A DNA stretch of 21,561 bases from Conidiobolus incongruus B7586 (GCA_000697335.1 JNEM01011975.1:1-21561); one strand, 5' to 3'. Shown: positions 1-9,694, counted from the stretch's first letter. Made by a program: numbers and translations. The notes: generated by a model not told the origin, from the letters alone.

Positions 1-459
1 TAAAATCTTTATTAATTAGTAATAATATAAAATAATTGATATAATATAATATTTGATATTAGATATTTTTTTAATTTTTTTTGTTTAATATTTCATTAAA
101 TCAAAAATAATATGAAATAAATGCTTTTATATATTTTTATATTAAAATTAAAAGTAATATATATTTATTATTATTTTTTTTATATTAAATGATAATTTTA
201 AAATAAAAAATATATATTATTAATTTGCCTTAAGTTAAAAAATGAATATAGTTTATTAACTAATATTATATTATATAATAGCTTTCTTTACTATAATTTT
301 AATTATATTCTAAAATAAAAGTATTTATTATTAACTGTTGATTTAATATCCCATACATATGTTTATTTCAGGAATACTTAATTTGATATTTATATTTTAT
401 ATAAGATTTTGTTATTTTTAAAAAATAACTTTGATAATTTATATTATTATTTCAAGGCT
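1..459. other. AT-rich intergenic DNA
   Basis: This stretch is almost entirely A and T, with homopolymer runs and short ATTA-type words. Stops are frequent in all frames and I see no gene, tRNA or clear regulatory site. It matches the other long spacers of the window. Confidence 0.8.
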
Positions 460-806
460 ACTGAAAAGTAATCTTGCGATAAAGATCACGTGAGTTGAAT
501 GAAACAGGTAAAAGACAACTAAGAAAATACTTTAGAGGAGTTTTATTAAAACATCAAGCTATGGGGCTTGGCCCTGATCAAAGTGATTGTCTAGCAAATG
601 TCTGTCCAGTGACTATTTTATAGTGTGGTTGATCCTTGACCAATGTGTTGAAGCTATAACTTCTGTTATAGTCTAGAATTTTCCATTGGGCAAGGATTGT
701 TCCTGATACTTGTAAGTGGATTACATCCGGAGTCTTGATGGACGGTTAAAGTTGAAAGGCGAGCGGCCCTCCCGATCCGCAACATTATATAAATTAGATT
801 TTTTTT
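460..806 (+). ncRNA. candidate structured non-coding RNA, family unknown
   Basis: A conspicuous island of balanced base composition within AT-rich spacer, broken by stops in all frames, so not a protein gene by eye. It contains many local hairpins. The strongest is a 14-position stem (632-645 with 684-697) with 13 Watson-Crick pairs and one A/G mismatch. It encloses a second perfect 7-bp stem (654-660 with 665-671) closed by a TTCT loop. Others are 564-567/571-574, 612-616/620-624, 712-715/721-724 and 763-766/777-780. A run of eight T at 799-806 follows the last hairpin, as at an RNA polymerase III terminator, which favours the + strand. I compared it from memory with U1, U2, U4, U5, U6, U3, SRP, RNase P, RNase MRP and 5S RNA and found no convincing signature. 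The 5' end is not defined; 460 is where the composition changes. It could instead be a relic repeat or a lineage-specific RNA. Confidence 0.4.
799..806 (+). terminator. possible Pol III T-run terminator
   Basis: Eight consecutive T lie about 19 bases after the last hairpin of the GC-richer island. T runs are common in this AT-rich spacer, so the call rests on position alone. Confidence 0.25.
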
Positions 807-2423
807 CCTTAATCCTAAATTAAATAAAATTTCAAGCTAGGTAAAATTAATTTATTTGGACATTATAATGTTATAATCATTTTAACTGAATGTTAAACAA
901 AATAAAATATTATTTAATATAATTTCAACATATAACTAAGTGAAACTCATATAAACTAGGATTGATTAACTCTATTGGCAATTCTTAAGTATATCAATAA
1001 TAATTATAGTTAATTAGTAAAAATTACACTATAAGTGATAGTTAATTTATTTATTGTAAAATAAAATACTTATACTAGGTTGAGGAGAAATAACTTGAAT
1101 TTAATACATGTTTTTCATAATACAGAGGTTTTATATAAAAATCTATTTAGCTTAGGATTATAGAATTAATAAAGTTTGAATAAAATAAAAATATATTTTA
1201 ATATAAAAATATAAAGATTAAATATATTTTTAATTAATATTTACAATAGGTATTATCTTAATAATAATTAATCTTTCCAATTATTAAAAGCTGGTTGGAA
1301 ATTAAAATATAATATTTAGTAATAAATGGAATTATTAATATTAGAATATTGATAAAAATAATCTTTACTTTTAAAAATAATATTGATTAATGATTATTAA
1401 AGAAAAATATTAGCATTTAAGAGGAAAATAAACAAAAACCGTGTTTATTAGTAAAATCAATTTAAATTATAAAATATATATGATTTAGGTATAATTGTAA
1501 CATTAAAATCTATATTTAAACAATAATAAATAGCATAATCTATGATTAGAAATTTGAAATCTAGCTTGTTAATAAATTTCTCCTGAATATCCAAAATTAA
1601 TTGAAAAGATACCAATATGATCATATATTTTTAAGGAAGAAACATAGTTATAATTGTCCATATTTGAATAAGGATGGCAATAGTGTGTGAAGTGCTGTAC
1701 TGTTTAAAACTAAATATTATTGTAAAATAATATCCAAGTAACTGTGCTGCAAGTGATAGTTTTTCTAGGCCATGATTTAATATTGAGAGGTGTGCTCAGA
1801 ATGAGTAGAGGTTCCAGGGATGGTAAAGGTTAAAACAATTTAAAATTTCCTTACTCTATACAATTATTACTAATCTAGTATTTAATTAATTAATCAAGGT
1901 GAGTCATTTACTTAGTGGGCCTTTTCCAATTAATTCCCCAATTTACTTGGCAAAATTTTTCAAATCAATTATCATCAATTAAATCATCCCAAAATCAAAA
2001 TAAATAAATAAATTTTAAATTAAAAATAATTAATGAAAATTTGCATTGGAAAAAAATTTTATCATGCACAAATTGATACCCCTATTAACTTATACGAATT
2101 TTAAAGATTTAAAATTAATAATTTAAATGAATGAAAAATAAATATTGAAACAAATTTCCAAATTTAATCTTAAAAATTTGAATATAATTAAATCAGTGCC
2201 AAGTCTTGAAATTTACTTAAAAACTATTATTTATCAAGTACAACCTTCTCGGTTTAATGCTCCCAATTTCCGCACTAAATATTTGATAGTTGATACGGTT
2301 AAAAAATTTATTCGATTCAAAGGCGTTGCTTACAATTCGTGAAAACTATTTTGACTGAATTTTAGTTTATTATTATTAATAGATATTGGCTATGTTTACT
2401 TCTGCTGACATGAACTTAGAGTT
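807..2423. other. intergenic DNA upstream of the first proton pump
   Basis: The first part (to about 1600) is AT-rich and featureless. From about 1670 to 1850 and again from 2240 to 2340 the base composition is more balanced, consistent with promoter DNA or 5' untranslated sequence. A 65-codon open frame at 2145-2342 begins at TTG and has no internal ATG, so it is not called as a gene. A perfect TGAGTCA lies at 1900-1906. No tRNA or other RNA gene was recognised. Confidence 0.6.
1900..1906 (+). promoter_or_regulatory. AP-1/Gcn4-type bZIP site TGAGTCA
   Basis: This is a perfect TGAGTCA heptamer about 675 bp upstream of the first pump's start codon. In fungi this core is bound by bZIP factors of the Gcn4/AP-1 type. 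One heptamer can occur by chance, so use is unproven. Confidence 0.25.
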
Positions 2424-2448
2424 AGATTGATTATAAAAGAATCAATCT
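2424..2448 (+). promoter_or_regulatory. TATA box framed by a perfect 9-bp inverted repeat
   Basis: The arms AGATTGATT (2424-2432) and AATCAATCT (2440-2448) are exact reverse complements separated by seven bases. The canonical TATAAAAG (2432-2439) occupies the loop and the last base of the left arm. It lies about 140-150 bp upstream of the ATG at 2581, a plausible core-promoter distance for a fungal gene with a short leader. The symmetric arms could be a binding site for a dimeric regulator that competes with or assists TBP. That role is inference; the repeat itself is plain in the sequence. Confidence 0.5.
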
Positions 2449-2580
2449 GAAGCTCAATTTAAAATAGTTTTTTGTGTACTTAATATTTCTAAAATTAATC
2501 AATTAATAAACAATTGAATTTATTATATTCAATTCCAGCAACTGATTAATTCTTTATCTTTCTAATTTATTGCAAAAAAA

Positions 2581-5298
2581 ATGGCTGCTGAAAATAAATT
2601 GGAAATTTCGCCTCATCCTACCTCGGATACTAACGTCGCTACTGGTAAGGAGGTAGCTAGAATCAAAACTCAGGAGCATGTGGAAGCTAAAGAGACCATT
2701 GATCCTGAATTGGAAGCTTTGTTGCAGACCGATCCCAAGCGAGGTTTAACCGATGCTGAGGTGAGGGAGCGCTTGCAACAATTTGGCAAGAATGAAATCC
2801 CCGAGAAGAGGACTAACCCAGTTTTGAAATTCCTGTCATATTTCACCGGTGCCATCGCGTTCCTGATCGAACTGGCCTGTATCATTTCCGGCGCTGTCCA
2901 GGATTGGTTAGATTTTGGTATTATTTTGGCTGTATTGATTCTCAATGCAGTTATTGGATTCGTTGAAGAAGCAAAAGCGGAAAGTGCTCTCGATGCTTTG
3001 AAGAATAATCTCGCTCTCAAGTCCAAGGTTTGGAGAAATGGTCAATTGGTCGAAATTGAAGCTGTCGAATTGGTCCCTGGTGATATTCTCGTCCTCCGTT
3101 TGGGTGACATTGTTCCAGCTGATGCTCGTCTCTTAGGCCTCAATGTATCTGGAGATGCTACTGATGGTGATTTGCAAGTTGATCAATCAGCATTGACTGG
3201 TGAATCACTCCCATTATCCAAGAAGAAGGGAGCAATTGTGTATTCTTCATCAATCATCAAACAAGGTCAAATGATGGCAGTAGTGACTAAGACTGGAGCC
3301 AATACATTCATCGGAAGAGCCGCAAATTTGATTTCTATCACAACCGATCAGGGTCACTTTCAAAAGATTATCAATCAAATAGGTAATTTTTTGGTCATCA
3401 TCACAATTGTACTGGTTGTTATTATCTTTGGTGTAATGCTGGCAAGAGAGGGAACTTCAAATGTTATCCACGTACTCCAAGGTGTTGTCGTATTAACAGT
3501 TGCCGCTATTCCAGTTGGTTTGCCTACCGTTTTATCTGTAACAATGGCCGTAGGTGCCAAACAACTTGCAGCTAAACAAGTTATTGTTAAGAGATTAACT
3601 GCGATTGAAGAAATGGCATCTGTTTCTATCCTGTGTTCGGATAAAACCGGTACTTTAACCCTTAACGAACTCACATTTGACGAACCCTATCTCGCTGGTA
3701 ACAACACTGCTGAAGATTTATTGCTCACATCATTCTTAGCATCCGAACCTGGAGCCAAAGACCCCATTGAAAAAGCAGTCCGTCATGCAGCTTGCACTCA
3801 AGTGCCAATTCTCCGAGATCTTGCTGATGGCAAGAAACATCAAGTTGAAGGTTATCAAGTTTTGGACTTTGTTCCTTTCAATCCCGATTCCAAGAGAACT
3901 GAAGCCACTATTCTTGATTTGAATCGTAATGTCAAGTTTAGGGTATCAAAAGGAGCTCCCCAAGTCATTGTCGATCTTGTAGGTGGTCATCCTGAAGCAG
4001 TCAACGCTGTGAACGATCTCGCCGGTCGCGGTTTGAGAGCCTTGGGAGTTGCTCGCACTGCCGATAACGATTTTGAAAAATGGGAAATGGTTGGAATGAT
4101 CTCTTTGCTCGACCCTCCACGCCCTGATTCCGCTGAAACTATTGCAAGATGTAAAGAATATGGAGTCACTGTGAAAATGATCACTGGTGATCAGCTTATC
4201 ATTGCAAAGGAAGTATCTCATCGTTTGGGTATCCAACGTGCTATTTTGAATGCTCACAAACTTACTGATAAGGATGTCTCTGAGGATATAATTGCTAGTC
4301 GCTGTGAACGTGCTGATGGTTTTGCTCAAGTGATCCCTGAACACAAGTACCGTGTAGTCGAATTGCTCCAAAAGAAAGGTTATTTGGTCGGTATGACAGG
4401 TGATGGTGTGAACGATGCTCCAGCCCTCAAAAAATCCAATGTTGGTATTGCTGTTGAAGGAGCCACAGATGCAGCACGCTCAGCTTCCGATATCGTTCTC
4501 CTCGCACCAGGACTATCAACTATCGTTGATGGTTTTACAACCTCAAGACAGATTTTCCAGCGTATGCGATCTTATGCACTGTATCGTATCACTGCAACCA
4601 TCCACTTTCTAATCTTTTTCTTTATTGTAATGTTAGCTCTTAATTGGAAAATGCCTGCAGTGCTCCTTATTTTCATTGCTATTCTTAACGATTTGGCCAC
4701 TTTAGTCATTTCAGTTGACAATACCGAGATTTCCAAGAGGCCCGACAAGTGGAGAATTGGTCAATTAATCACTATGTCATTCGTACTAGCTATCTGCATT
4801 TGTGTTATGTCTTTTGCACAATTCTTTGTTGCTAGGAATGTCTTTAAGGTATCTAATGATGAATTAATATCTATCATGTTTCTTCACATTAAAGCATTAC
4901 CACACTTTGTAATCTTTTCCACCAGAGTGCCTGGATATTTCTGGACCAATCTACCTTCATGGATGTTCACATTAGTCATCATGGCCACCCAAGTACTCGT
5001 TCTTATCCTATGTGCAGTAGGGGCACCCAACTTCCTAGCACCAATCGGGTGGGGCTGGAGCTTTGCAACCCTCGGAATTGCAGTGGTTTGGTTCGTCGTC
5101 TTAGATTTCGTCAAAGTATCCATCTTTAAAATTTGGAGTTTTGAACTCACTGCCAAACTAGTACCTACCCCATCCAGAAAATCTAAATTGAAGTTGAAGC
5201 GTGAACAAGACATAGTTCGTCAACGTCTTAATAGAACAATTGGTCAAATGAAAACTGCACTAACAATTGTCGAATCGATTAGAGCATTTAAAAAATAA
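2581..5298 (+). CDS. PMA1: plasma-membrane H+-ATPase (P-type, class IIIA), copy A
   Basis: A complete, intronless pump of 905 residues, close to the usual 900-950 for fungal and plant proton ATPases. It would hydrolyse ATP to export H+ across the plasma membrane, energising nutrient symport and setting cytosolic pH. Visible parts in order: polar N-terminal tail; M1-M2 (about 84-131); actuator domain with TGES at 206-209; M3-M4 with PVGLP at 311-315; phosphorylation motif CSDKTGT with Asp354; nucleotide-binding KGAPQ at 457-461; DPPRP from 511; TGDQ at 535-538; hinge TGDGVNDAP at 606-614; M5-M10; and a short basic C-terminal tail. Asp704 in M6 (ILNDLATL) matches the proton-carrying Asp of AHA2 (Asp684) and yeast Pma1 (Asp730). 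The ATG at 2581 follows an A-run and gives a normal N-terminus. The tail lacks the acidic end of yeast Pma1 and the plant 14-3-3 site. The partner copy lies tail to tail downstream. Confidence 0.96.
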   Translation: MAAENKLEISPHPTSDTNVATGKEVARIKTQEHVEAKETIDPELEALLQTDPKRGLTDAEVRERLQQFGKNEIPEKRTNPVLKFLSYFTGAIAFLIELACIISGAVQDWLDFGIILAVLILNAVIGFVEEAKAESALDALKNNLALKSKVWRNGQLVEIEAVELVPGDILVLRLGDIVPADARLLGLNVSGDATDGDLQVDQSALTGESLPLSKKKGAIVYSSSIIKQGQMMAVVTKTGANTFIGRAANLISITTDQGHFQKIINQIGNFLVIITIVLVVIIFGVMLAREGTSNVIHVLQGVVVLTVAAIPVGLPTVLSVTMAVGAKQLAAKQVIVKRLTAIEEMASVSILCSDKTGTLTLNELTFDEPYLAGNNTAEDLLLTSFLASEPGAKDPIEKAVRHAACTQVPILRDLADGKKHQVEGYQVLDFVPFNPDSKRTEATILDLNRNVKFRVSKGAPQVIVDLVGGHPEAVNAVNDLAGRGLRALGVARTADNDFEKWEMVGMISLLDPPRPDSAETIARCKEYGVTVKMITGDQLIIAKEVSHRLGIQRAILNAHKLTDKDVSEDIIASRCERADGFAQVIPEHKYRVVELLQKKGYLVGMTGDGVNDAPALKKSNVGIAVEGATDAARSASDIVLLAPGLSTIVDGFTTSRQIFQRMRSYALYRITATIHFLIFFFIVMLALNWKMPAVLLIFIAILNDLATLVISVDNTEISKRPDKWRIGQLITMSFVLAICICVMSFAQFFVARNVFKVSNDELISIMFLHIKALPHFVIFSTRVPGYFWTNLPSWMFTLVIMATQVLVLILCAVGAPNFLAPIGWGWSFATLGIAVVWFVVLDFVKVSIFKIWSFELTAKLVPTPSRKSKLKLKREQDIVRQRLNRTIGQMKTALTIVESIRAFKK

Positions 5299-5940
5299 TT
5301 AATCTACAAAAAATTATCAGTATATAATGATTAAATTAAAATATTATTAGTTTTGAATTTTAATGAATTGACCACTATGTTAATTCCAAATCAAATTAAG
5401 AATTAATTTAATAAAATATATCTACAATGTCATTCATTATTTAAAATAATTCAATAAATTATAATTAAATCAAAATTGAGGCTAAGGATTTGACATTAGT
5501 AAAAACTTAAGATTTTCTAGCGGTTGAAAGCATTACTGTTATATTTATTGATGATTTTGCAAAAACTGGAATTAAATTTTTGATTTAATTTATTTGAAAA
5601 GTATATATTTATAAAATATTGATTCTTATGATTAAAATTTCAAAAACTTAATTATTCAATAATTTTTAATAAACAGCAAGATATCTTGTTTGTTTAATAT
5701 ATACATCAAATAAAAATATTGCAAAAAGCATAATATATCTTTTGACTATATATGAAATTAAAAATTTTATAAAAGATTTTAGTATTAAGAAAACTGTAAT
5801 ACTTTTATAATAAGTTAAATAATTTATCAATTTTGAATAAAAAACTATTTAAAATATTTATCATTATTTAAAAATTGATGAAAGTAAAATAATACTATTA
5901 ATAATACAAATCACTTTTTTAATAAGCATTCCCAAAACAA

Positions 5941-5979
5941 TACAAGGTGCTTTATGCTATATCCTTAATATCGCTTGTA
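5941..5979. repeat. 6-bp inverted repeat in the convergent spacer
   Basis: TACAAG and CTTGTA are exact reverse complements with 27 bases between them. They sit in the least AT-rich part of the spacer, roughly midway between the two stop codons. A 3'-end or RNA-structure role is possible, but chance is also likely for arms this short. Confidence 0.3.
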
Positions 5980-6363
5980 ACGAAAAAAAATAATATCTCA
6001 TATTACTAATATGATATTTTAACATGATTAATTTTATTATTTATTGGATATTAAACCTAATTAAAAATTAATTTCCTTAATAATATTATAATAATAAAAA
6101 TTTTTATATACCATAATTAAAAACTATTTTATGTTTTATATTATATAGCTTATTTTTTCAATAATAGAGTGAAATCATTGTAGTCTTATGATATCATAAT
6201 ATTGAAATTAATATATTAAATTGCTGAGTTGAATGTTTTTTTCAAAAAATGTTTTGATATTATTTTATCATGAACTAAAAAGTTTGTATAGAATAGAATG
6301 ATATACCCCATGTTAAAAATATTATTATTTTAACTAATATATAAAATTATTATAATTATGTTT

Positions 6364-6390
6364 AATATTATTAATATTATTAATATTATT
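6364..6390. repeat. tandem nonamer AATATTATT, three perfect copies
   Basis: Three exact head-to-tail copies of a 9-base unit lie about 50 bases beyond the stop codon of the minus-strand pump, within its likely 3' untranslated region. This is a simple AT-rich minisatellite-like tract. Confidence 0.8.
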
Positions 6391-6439
6391 ATAAAAAGAA
6401 TTTTTTGCAATAAAAAACTATTAAATCAATTTTGAAATA

Positions 6440-9172
6440 TTACATTTTTAAAAACGCTCTTACGGATTGTACCAATGTTAAACATAATCTCACCTTCCTC
6501 ACATTCTTATTCAGTCTCTTGCAAATTTGGATTCTTTCCTTTTGATGGTGTAGCTTTTGCCTACGAGGTTTCGTTGGAAAGAATTTGACAGTTAGTTCAT
6601 AACTCCAAATTCGCAAAACTTGCACCTTGACAAAGTCTAAAACAATGAACCAGAATAGAGAGAGTGCTAGAACTGAAAAACCCCAGCCCCATCCAATTGC
6701 AGTTGTGAGCCCAGGAACTCCTAAAACTGAAATCAACATTGCGAAAACTTGTGTACCCATGACAGCACTGAAGAAGATCCATGATGGGAAATTAGTCCAG
6801 AAGTATCCAGGAACTCTAGTTGAAAAAATTACAAAATGAGGACAAGATGAGATATGGAGGTACATAATTGTTTCCAATTGGTCAGAAGTTACTTGAAAAG
6901 CGTCACGAGCTGTAAAAAAATGTGCAAATGACATGGCACAGATACATAATGCTAAAATGAAAGACAATGTGAGTAGTTGACCAATTCGCCACTTGTCGGG
7001 CTTTTTAGTAATTTGAGTATTATCTACTGAAATCACTAAGGTGGCCAAATCATTCAGAACTGCAATGAAAATCAACAAAATAGCACGCATCTTCCAATTG
7101 AATGCGAGAATTACAATAAAGAAAAAGACTAAAAAGTGAATAGTCGAAGTTATTCTATAAAGTGCATAAGATCTCATTCTCTGGAAAATTTCCCTTGAGG
7201 TTATTATACCATCTACAATCGTTGAAAGTCCGGGAGCTAATAGTACAATATCGGCAGCCGAACGAGCTGCATCCGTACATCCATGCACTGCAATACCGAC
7301 ATTGGCTTTCTTGAGGGCTGGTGCATCGTTTACACCATCTCCAGTCATACCTACAAGGAATCCTTTTTCTTGTAAAAGTTCGACGACTCTATATTTGTGC
7401 TCTGGAATCACTTGAGCGAATCCATCAGCTCTTTGACATCTTCCAGCAATAACCTCCTCCTCAACGGAGTCATCCACAAGTTTATTGGCATCCAAGATCG
7501 CACGTTGCATTCCCAAACGATGAGCAACTTCTTTAGCAATGATCAATTGGTCACCTGTAATCATTTTTACCGCTACACCATAATCTACACATTTAGCAAT
7601 GGTTGCAGCTGAATCAGGACGTGGAGGATCCAGGAGTGAAAGCATACCTACTACTTTCCAATTCTCTAGTTCATTGTCAGCAGTACGAGCAACACCAAGT
7701 GCTCTAAGACCTCGTTCAGCAAATTCGTTCACTGCCGTAACTGCTTTGGAGTCTCCTCCCACTAGATCAATAATCACCTGAGGTGCTCCTTTGGATACCT
7801 TAAATATGACGTCTCTATTAAGATCCCTGATAGTTGCCTCGGTTCGTTTTGAAATAGGGTTGAATGGAATGAATTCAATGACTTCGTAACCTTCAACATT
7901 ATGCTTATGACTATCTGCCATATCTTTCAGTACAGGTACGCAATTGCAAGCTGCATCACGTACAGCTATTTCTATTGGATCCTTTGCACCTGATTCCGAT
8001 GATAAGAATGCGTCAAGTAATAATTCTTCATTCGTGAAACCCTCTGCTAAGTATGGTTCATCCAATGTGAGTTCATTCAATGTTAATGTACCAGTTTTAT
8101 CAGAACACAAGATCGATACTGAAGCCATCTCTTCAACTGCAGTGAGTCGTTTGACGATTACTTTCTTTGCAGCCAATTGCTTTGCACCTACTGCCATCGT
8201 CACTGACAAAACGGTAGGAAGACCCACTGGAATAGCAGCAACAGTTAACACGACGACATCTTGAAGTACACTCACAATCTGTGAGGTTCCTCTTCTGAGC
8301 AACATAACGATAAAGATGATTATAACGAGTACAATTGTAATTATCACCAGAAAATTACCAATCTGATTAACAATTTTCTGAAAATGACCTTGATCTTGAG
8401 TAATTGCCATGAGATTTGCAGCTCTTCCAATAAATGTTTTAAGACCTGTGTTCACGACAATTGCAACCATTCGACCTCTCTTTACAGTTGAAGAAGAAAA
8501 TATGATACACCCTTCCTTCTTCTCCAGTGGCAAAGATTCTCCCGTGAGTGCGGATTGATCAACGAGAAGTTCATTGTCCGTTGGGAAACTTGCGACCTTT
8601 CCAAGCAATTTGGCATCGGCAGGTGCAATATCACCAATACGCAACGAAAGGATATCACCAGGAACGAGTTCAACAGCATCGACTTCTTGTAGCTTGCCGT
8701 CCCTCACAACTTTAGCACGAAGTGCGAGATTCTTCTTGAGAGCGTTAAGAGCGTTTTCAGCTTTAGCCTCCTCGACAAATCCAATAACAGCATTTAAAAT
8801 CAACAATCCTAAAATAATACCAAAATTCACCCAGTCCTGGACGACTCCAGATAAAATCAAAGCCAGCTCGATGAGGAAGGCAATCGCGCCCGTAAAATAG
8901 GATAGAAACTTCAAGATTGGATTAGATTTCTTTTCGGGGATTTCATTCTTGCCAAATTTCTTCAATCTCTCCTCCGCTTCGGCAGTTGTTAGACCAACTT
9001 TGGGGTCAGTATGCAAAAATGTTTCCAGCTCTGGATCTATACTCTGCTGTATTTCAATATGTACATGCTCCTGAATTAATTCCTGCTTCTCGTCTTGTGA
9101 TGATGACGACGGTTGATTACTTTCATCGGGCGTAGTTGCCTGTTGAATTTCTTTTTCTGACTTTGACTCCAT
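6440..9172 (-). CDS. PMA1: plasma-membrane H+-ATPase (P-type, class IIIA), copy B
   Basis: A second complete, intronless proton pump, 910 residues from the first ATG (9172). The frame stays open upstream only through non-ATG codons, so residues before MESKSEK are not counted. It follows copy A nearly throughout. Motifs: actuator TGES at 210-213; PVGLP in M4 at 315-319; phosphorylation Asp358 in CSDKTGT; KGAPQ at 461-465; TGDQ at 539-542; TGDGVNDAP at 610-618; and the M6 proton-binding Asp708 in VLNDLATL. All catalytic residues are present, so it should be active. It differs from copy A mainly in the N-terminal tail (Ser-, Gln- and Glu-rich), the actuator-domain insert near 191-202 and the basic C-terminal tail. 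It faces copy A tail to tail, which suggests an inverted duplication. Separate promoters would allow distinct expression, but nothing in the sequence shows which conditions favour which copy. Confidence 0.96.
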   Translation of the reverse strand: MESKSEKEIQQATTPDESNQPSSSSQDEKQELIQEHVHIEIQQSIDPELETFLHTDPKVGLTTAEAEERLKKFGKNEIPEKKSNPILKFLSYFTGAIAFLIELALILSGVVQDWVNFGIILGLLILNAVIGFVEEAKAENALNALKKNLALRAKVVRDGKLQEVDAVELVPGDILSLRIGDIAPADAKLLGKVASFPTDNELLVDQSALTGESLPLEKKEGCIIFSSSTVKRGRMVAIVVNTGLKTFIGRAANLMAITQDQGHFQKIVNQIGNFLVIITIVLVIIIFIVMLLRRGTSQIVSVLQDVVVLTVAAIPVGLPTVLSVTMAVGAKQLAAKKVIVKRLTAVEEMASVSILCSDKTGTLTLNELTLDEPYLAEGFTNEELLLDAFLSSESGAKDPIEIAVRDAACNCVPVLKDMADSHKHNVEGYEVIEFIPFNPISKRTEATIRDLNRDVIFKVSKGAPQVIIDLVGGDSKAVTAVNEFAERGLRALGVARTADNELENWKVVGMLSLLDPPRPDSAATIAKCVDYGVAVKMITGDQLIIAKEVAHRLGMQRAILDANKLVDDSVEEEVIAGRCQRADGFAQVIPEHKYRVVELLQEKGFLVGMTGDGVNDAPALKKANVGIAVHGCTDAARSAADIVLLAPGLSTIVDGIITSREIFQRMRSYALYRITSTIHFLVFFFIVILAFNWKMRAILLIFIAVLNDLATLVISVDNTQITKKPDKWRIGQLLTLSFILALCICAMSFAHFFTARDAFQVTSDQLETIMYLHISSCPHFVIFSTRVPGYFWTNFPSWIFFSAVMGTQVFAMLISVLGVPGLTTAIGWGWGFSVLALSLFWFIVLDFVKVQVLRIWSYELTVKFFPTKPRRQKLHHQKERIQICKRLNKNVRKVRLCLTLVQSVRAFLKM

Positions 9173-9338
9173 ACAACTAACAATCAATTGAAAACAATTC
9201 AAACAAAAAAGCTTTAAAAAATCAAAATTAAATCCAATAATAAACTATAAATAGTGATAAATACTCAAATGAATCAACTAAAAGTTTAAATTGATTTCAA
9301 TGCTTATAAGTTGAAGTAATTTTAATATCTTGAATGTA

Positions 9339-9346
9339 TATTTATA
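9339..9346 (-). promoter_or_regulatory. candidate TATA box of pump copy B
   Basis: Read on the minus strand this is TATAAATA, about 167-174 bp upstream of the copy B ATG. That is similar to the TATA-to-ATG distance of copy A. Its flanks make a short near-palindrome (GTATA..TATAC). TATA-like words are common in this DNA, so confidence is moderate. Confidence 0.35.
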
Positions 9347-9689
9347 CTTTTGTGAATAAAGATATCTAAATAATTTTAGAGATCGATTGACCCAAATATT
9401 TATTATATCGGTAATAGAAAAACCTAATTAAAAACCTGGAATTACACTCTAATGTAATATGTATTGGTTATTATTATTTCCAATTTTTTTTATTGTTTAT
9501 TTTGAATATGTGACCCTTTTCATGAATTTGAAATGTTTTTAGTTTTTCTTATAAATTGATCTACTAATATTATTACATCATTCCTCTTTTATTTATTTGA
9601 ATAATTTCACTTTGATAATTTTAATTATATTATCTCCAACCAAATGTATTATTAATCAAAGTTTAAGTGATATTTTTTTATTAAATTGA

Positions 9690-9694
<5 letters not shown>

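Larger units (their letters stand above)
5299..6439. other. AT-rich spacer between two convergent pump genes
   Basis: This 1.1-kb spacer holds the 3' ends of both ATPase genes. There is no ORF worth calling. The only more balanced patch is about 5925-5985, where TACAAG (5941-5946) and CTTGTA (5974-5979) could pair across 27 bases. A nonamer repeats three times near the 3' end of the minus-strand gene (6364-6390). Confidence 0.7.

Noticed and set aside
460-806. Match of the structured island to U1, U2, U4, U5, U6, U3, SRP, RNase P, RNase MRP, 5S or tRNA
   Set aside because: None of the diagnostic short motifs that I know for these RNAs was present in convincing order, so I left the family unnamed.
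2145-2342. 65-codon open frame upstream of the first pump
   Set aside because: It starts at TTG, contains no ATG, resembles no family, and lies in the likely promoter or leader of the pump gene.
2670-5213. Several open frames on the strand opposite the first pump, and equivalents opposite the second
   Set aside because: They are shadows of highly constrained coding sequence, mirrored in both paralogues, with no independent features.
9173-9202. Ten-residue extension of pump copy B before the first ATG
   Set aside because: The codon at 9202-9200 is TTG, not ATG. The first ATG is at 9172 and gives a normal family N-terminus.
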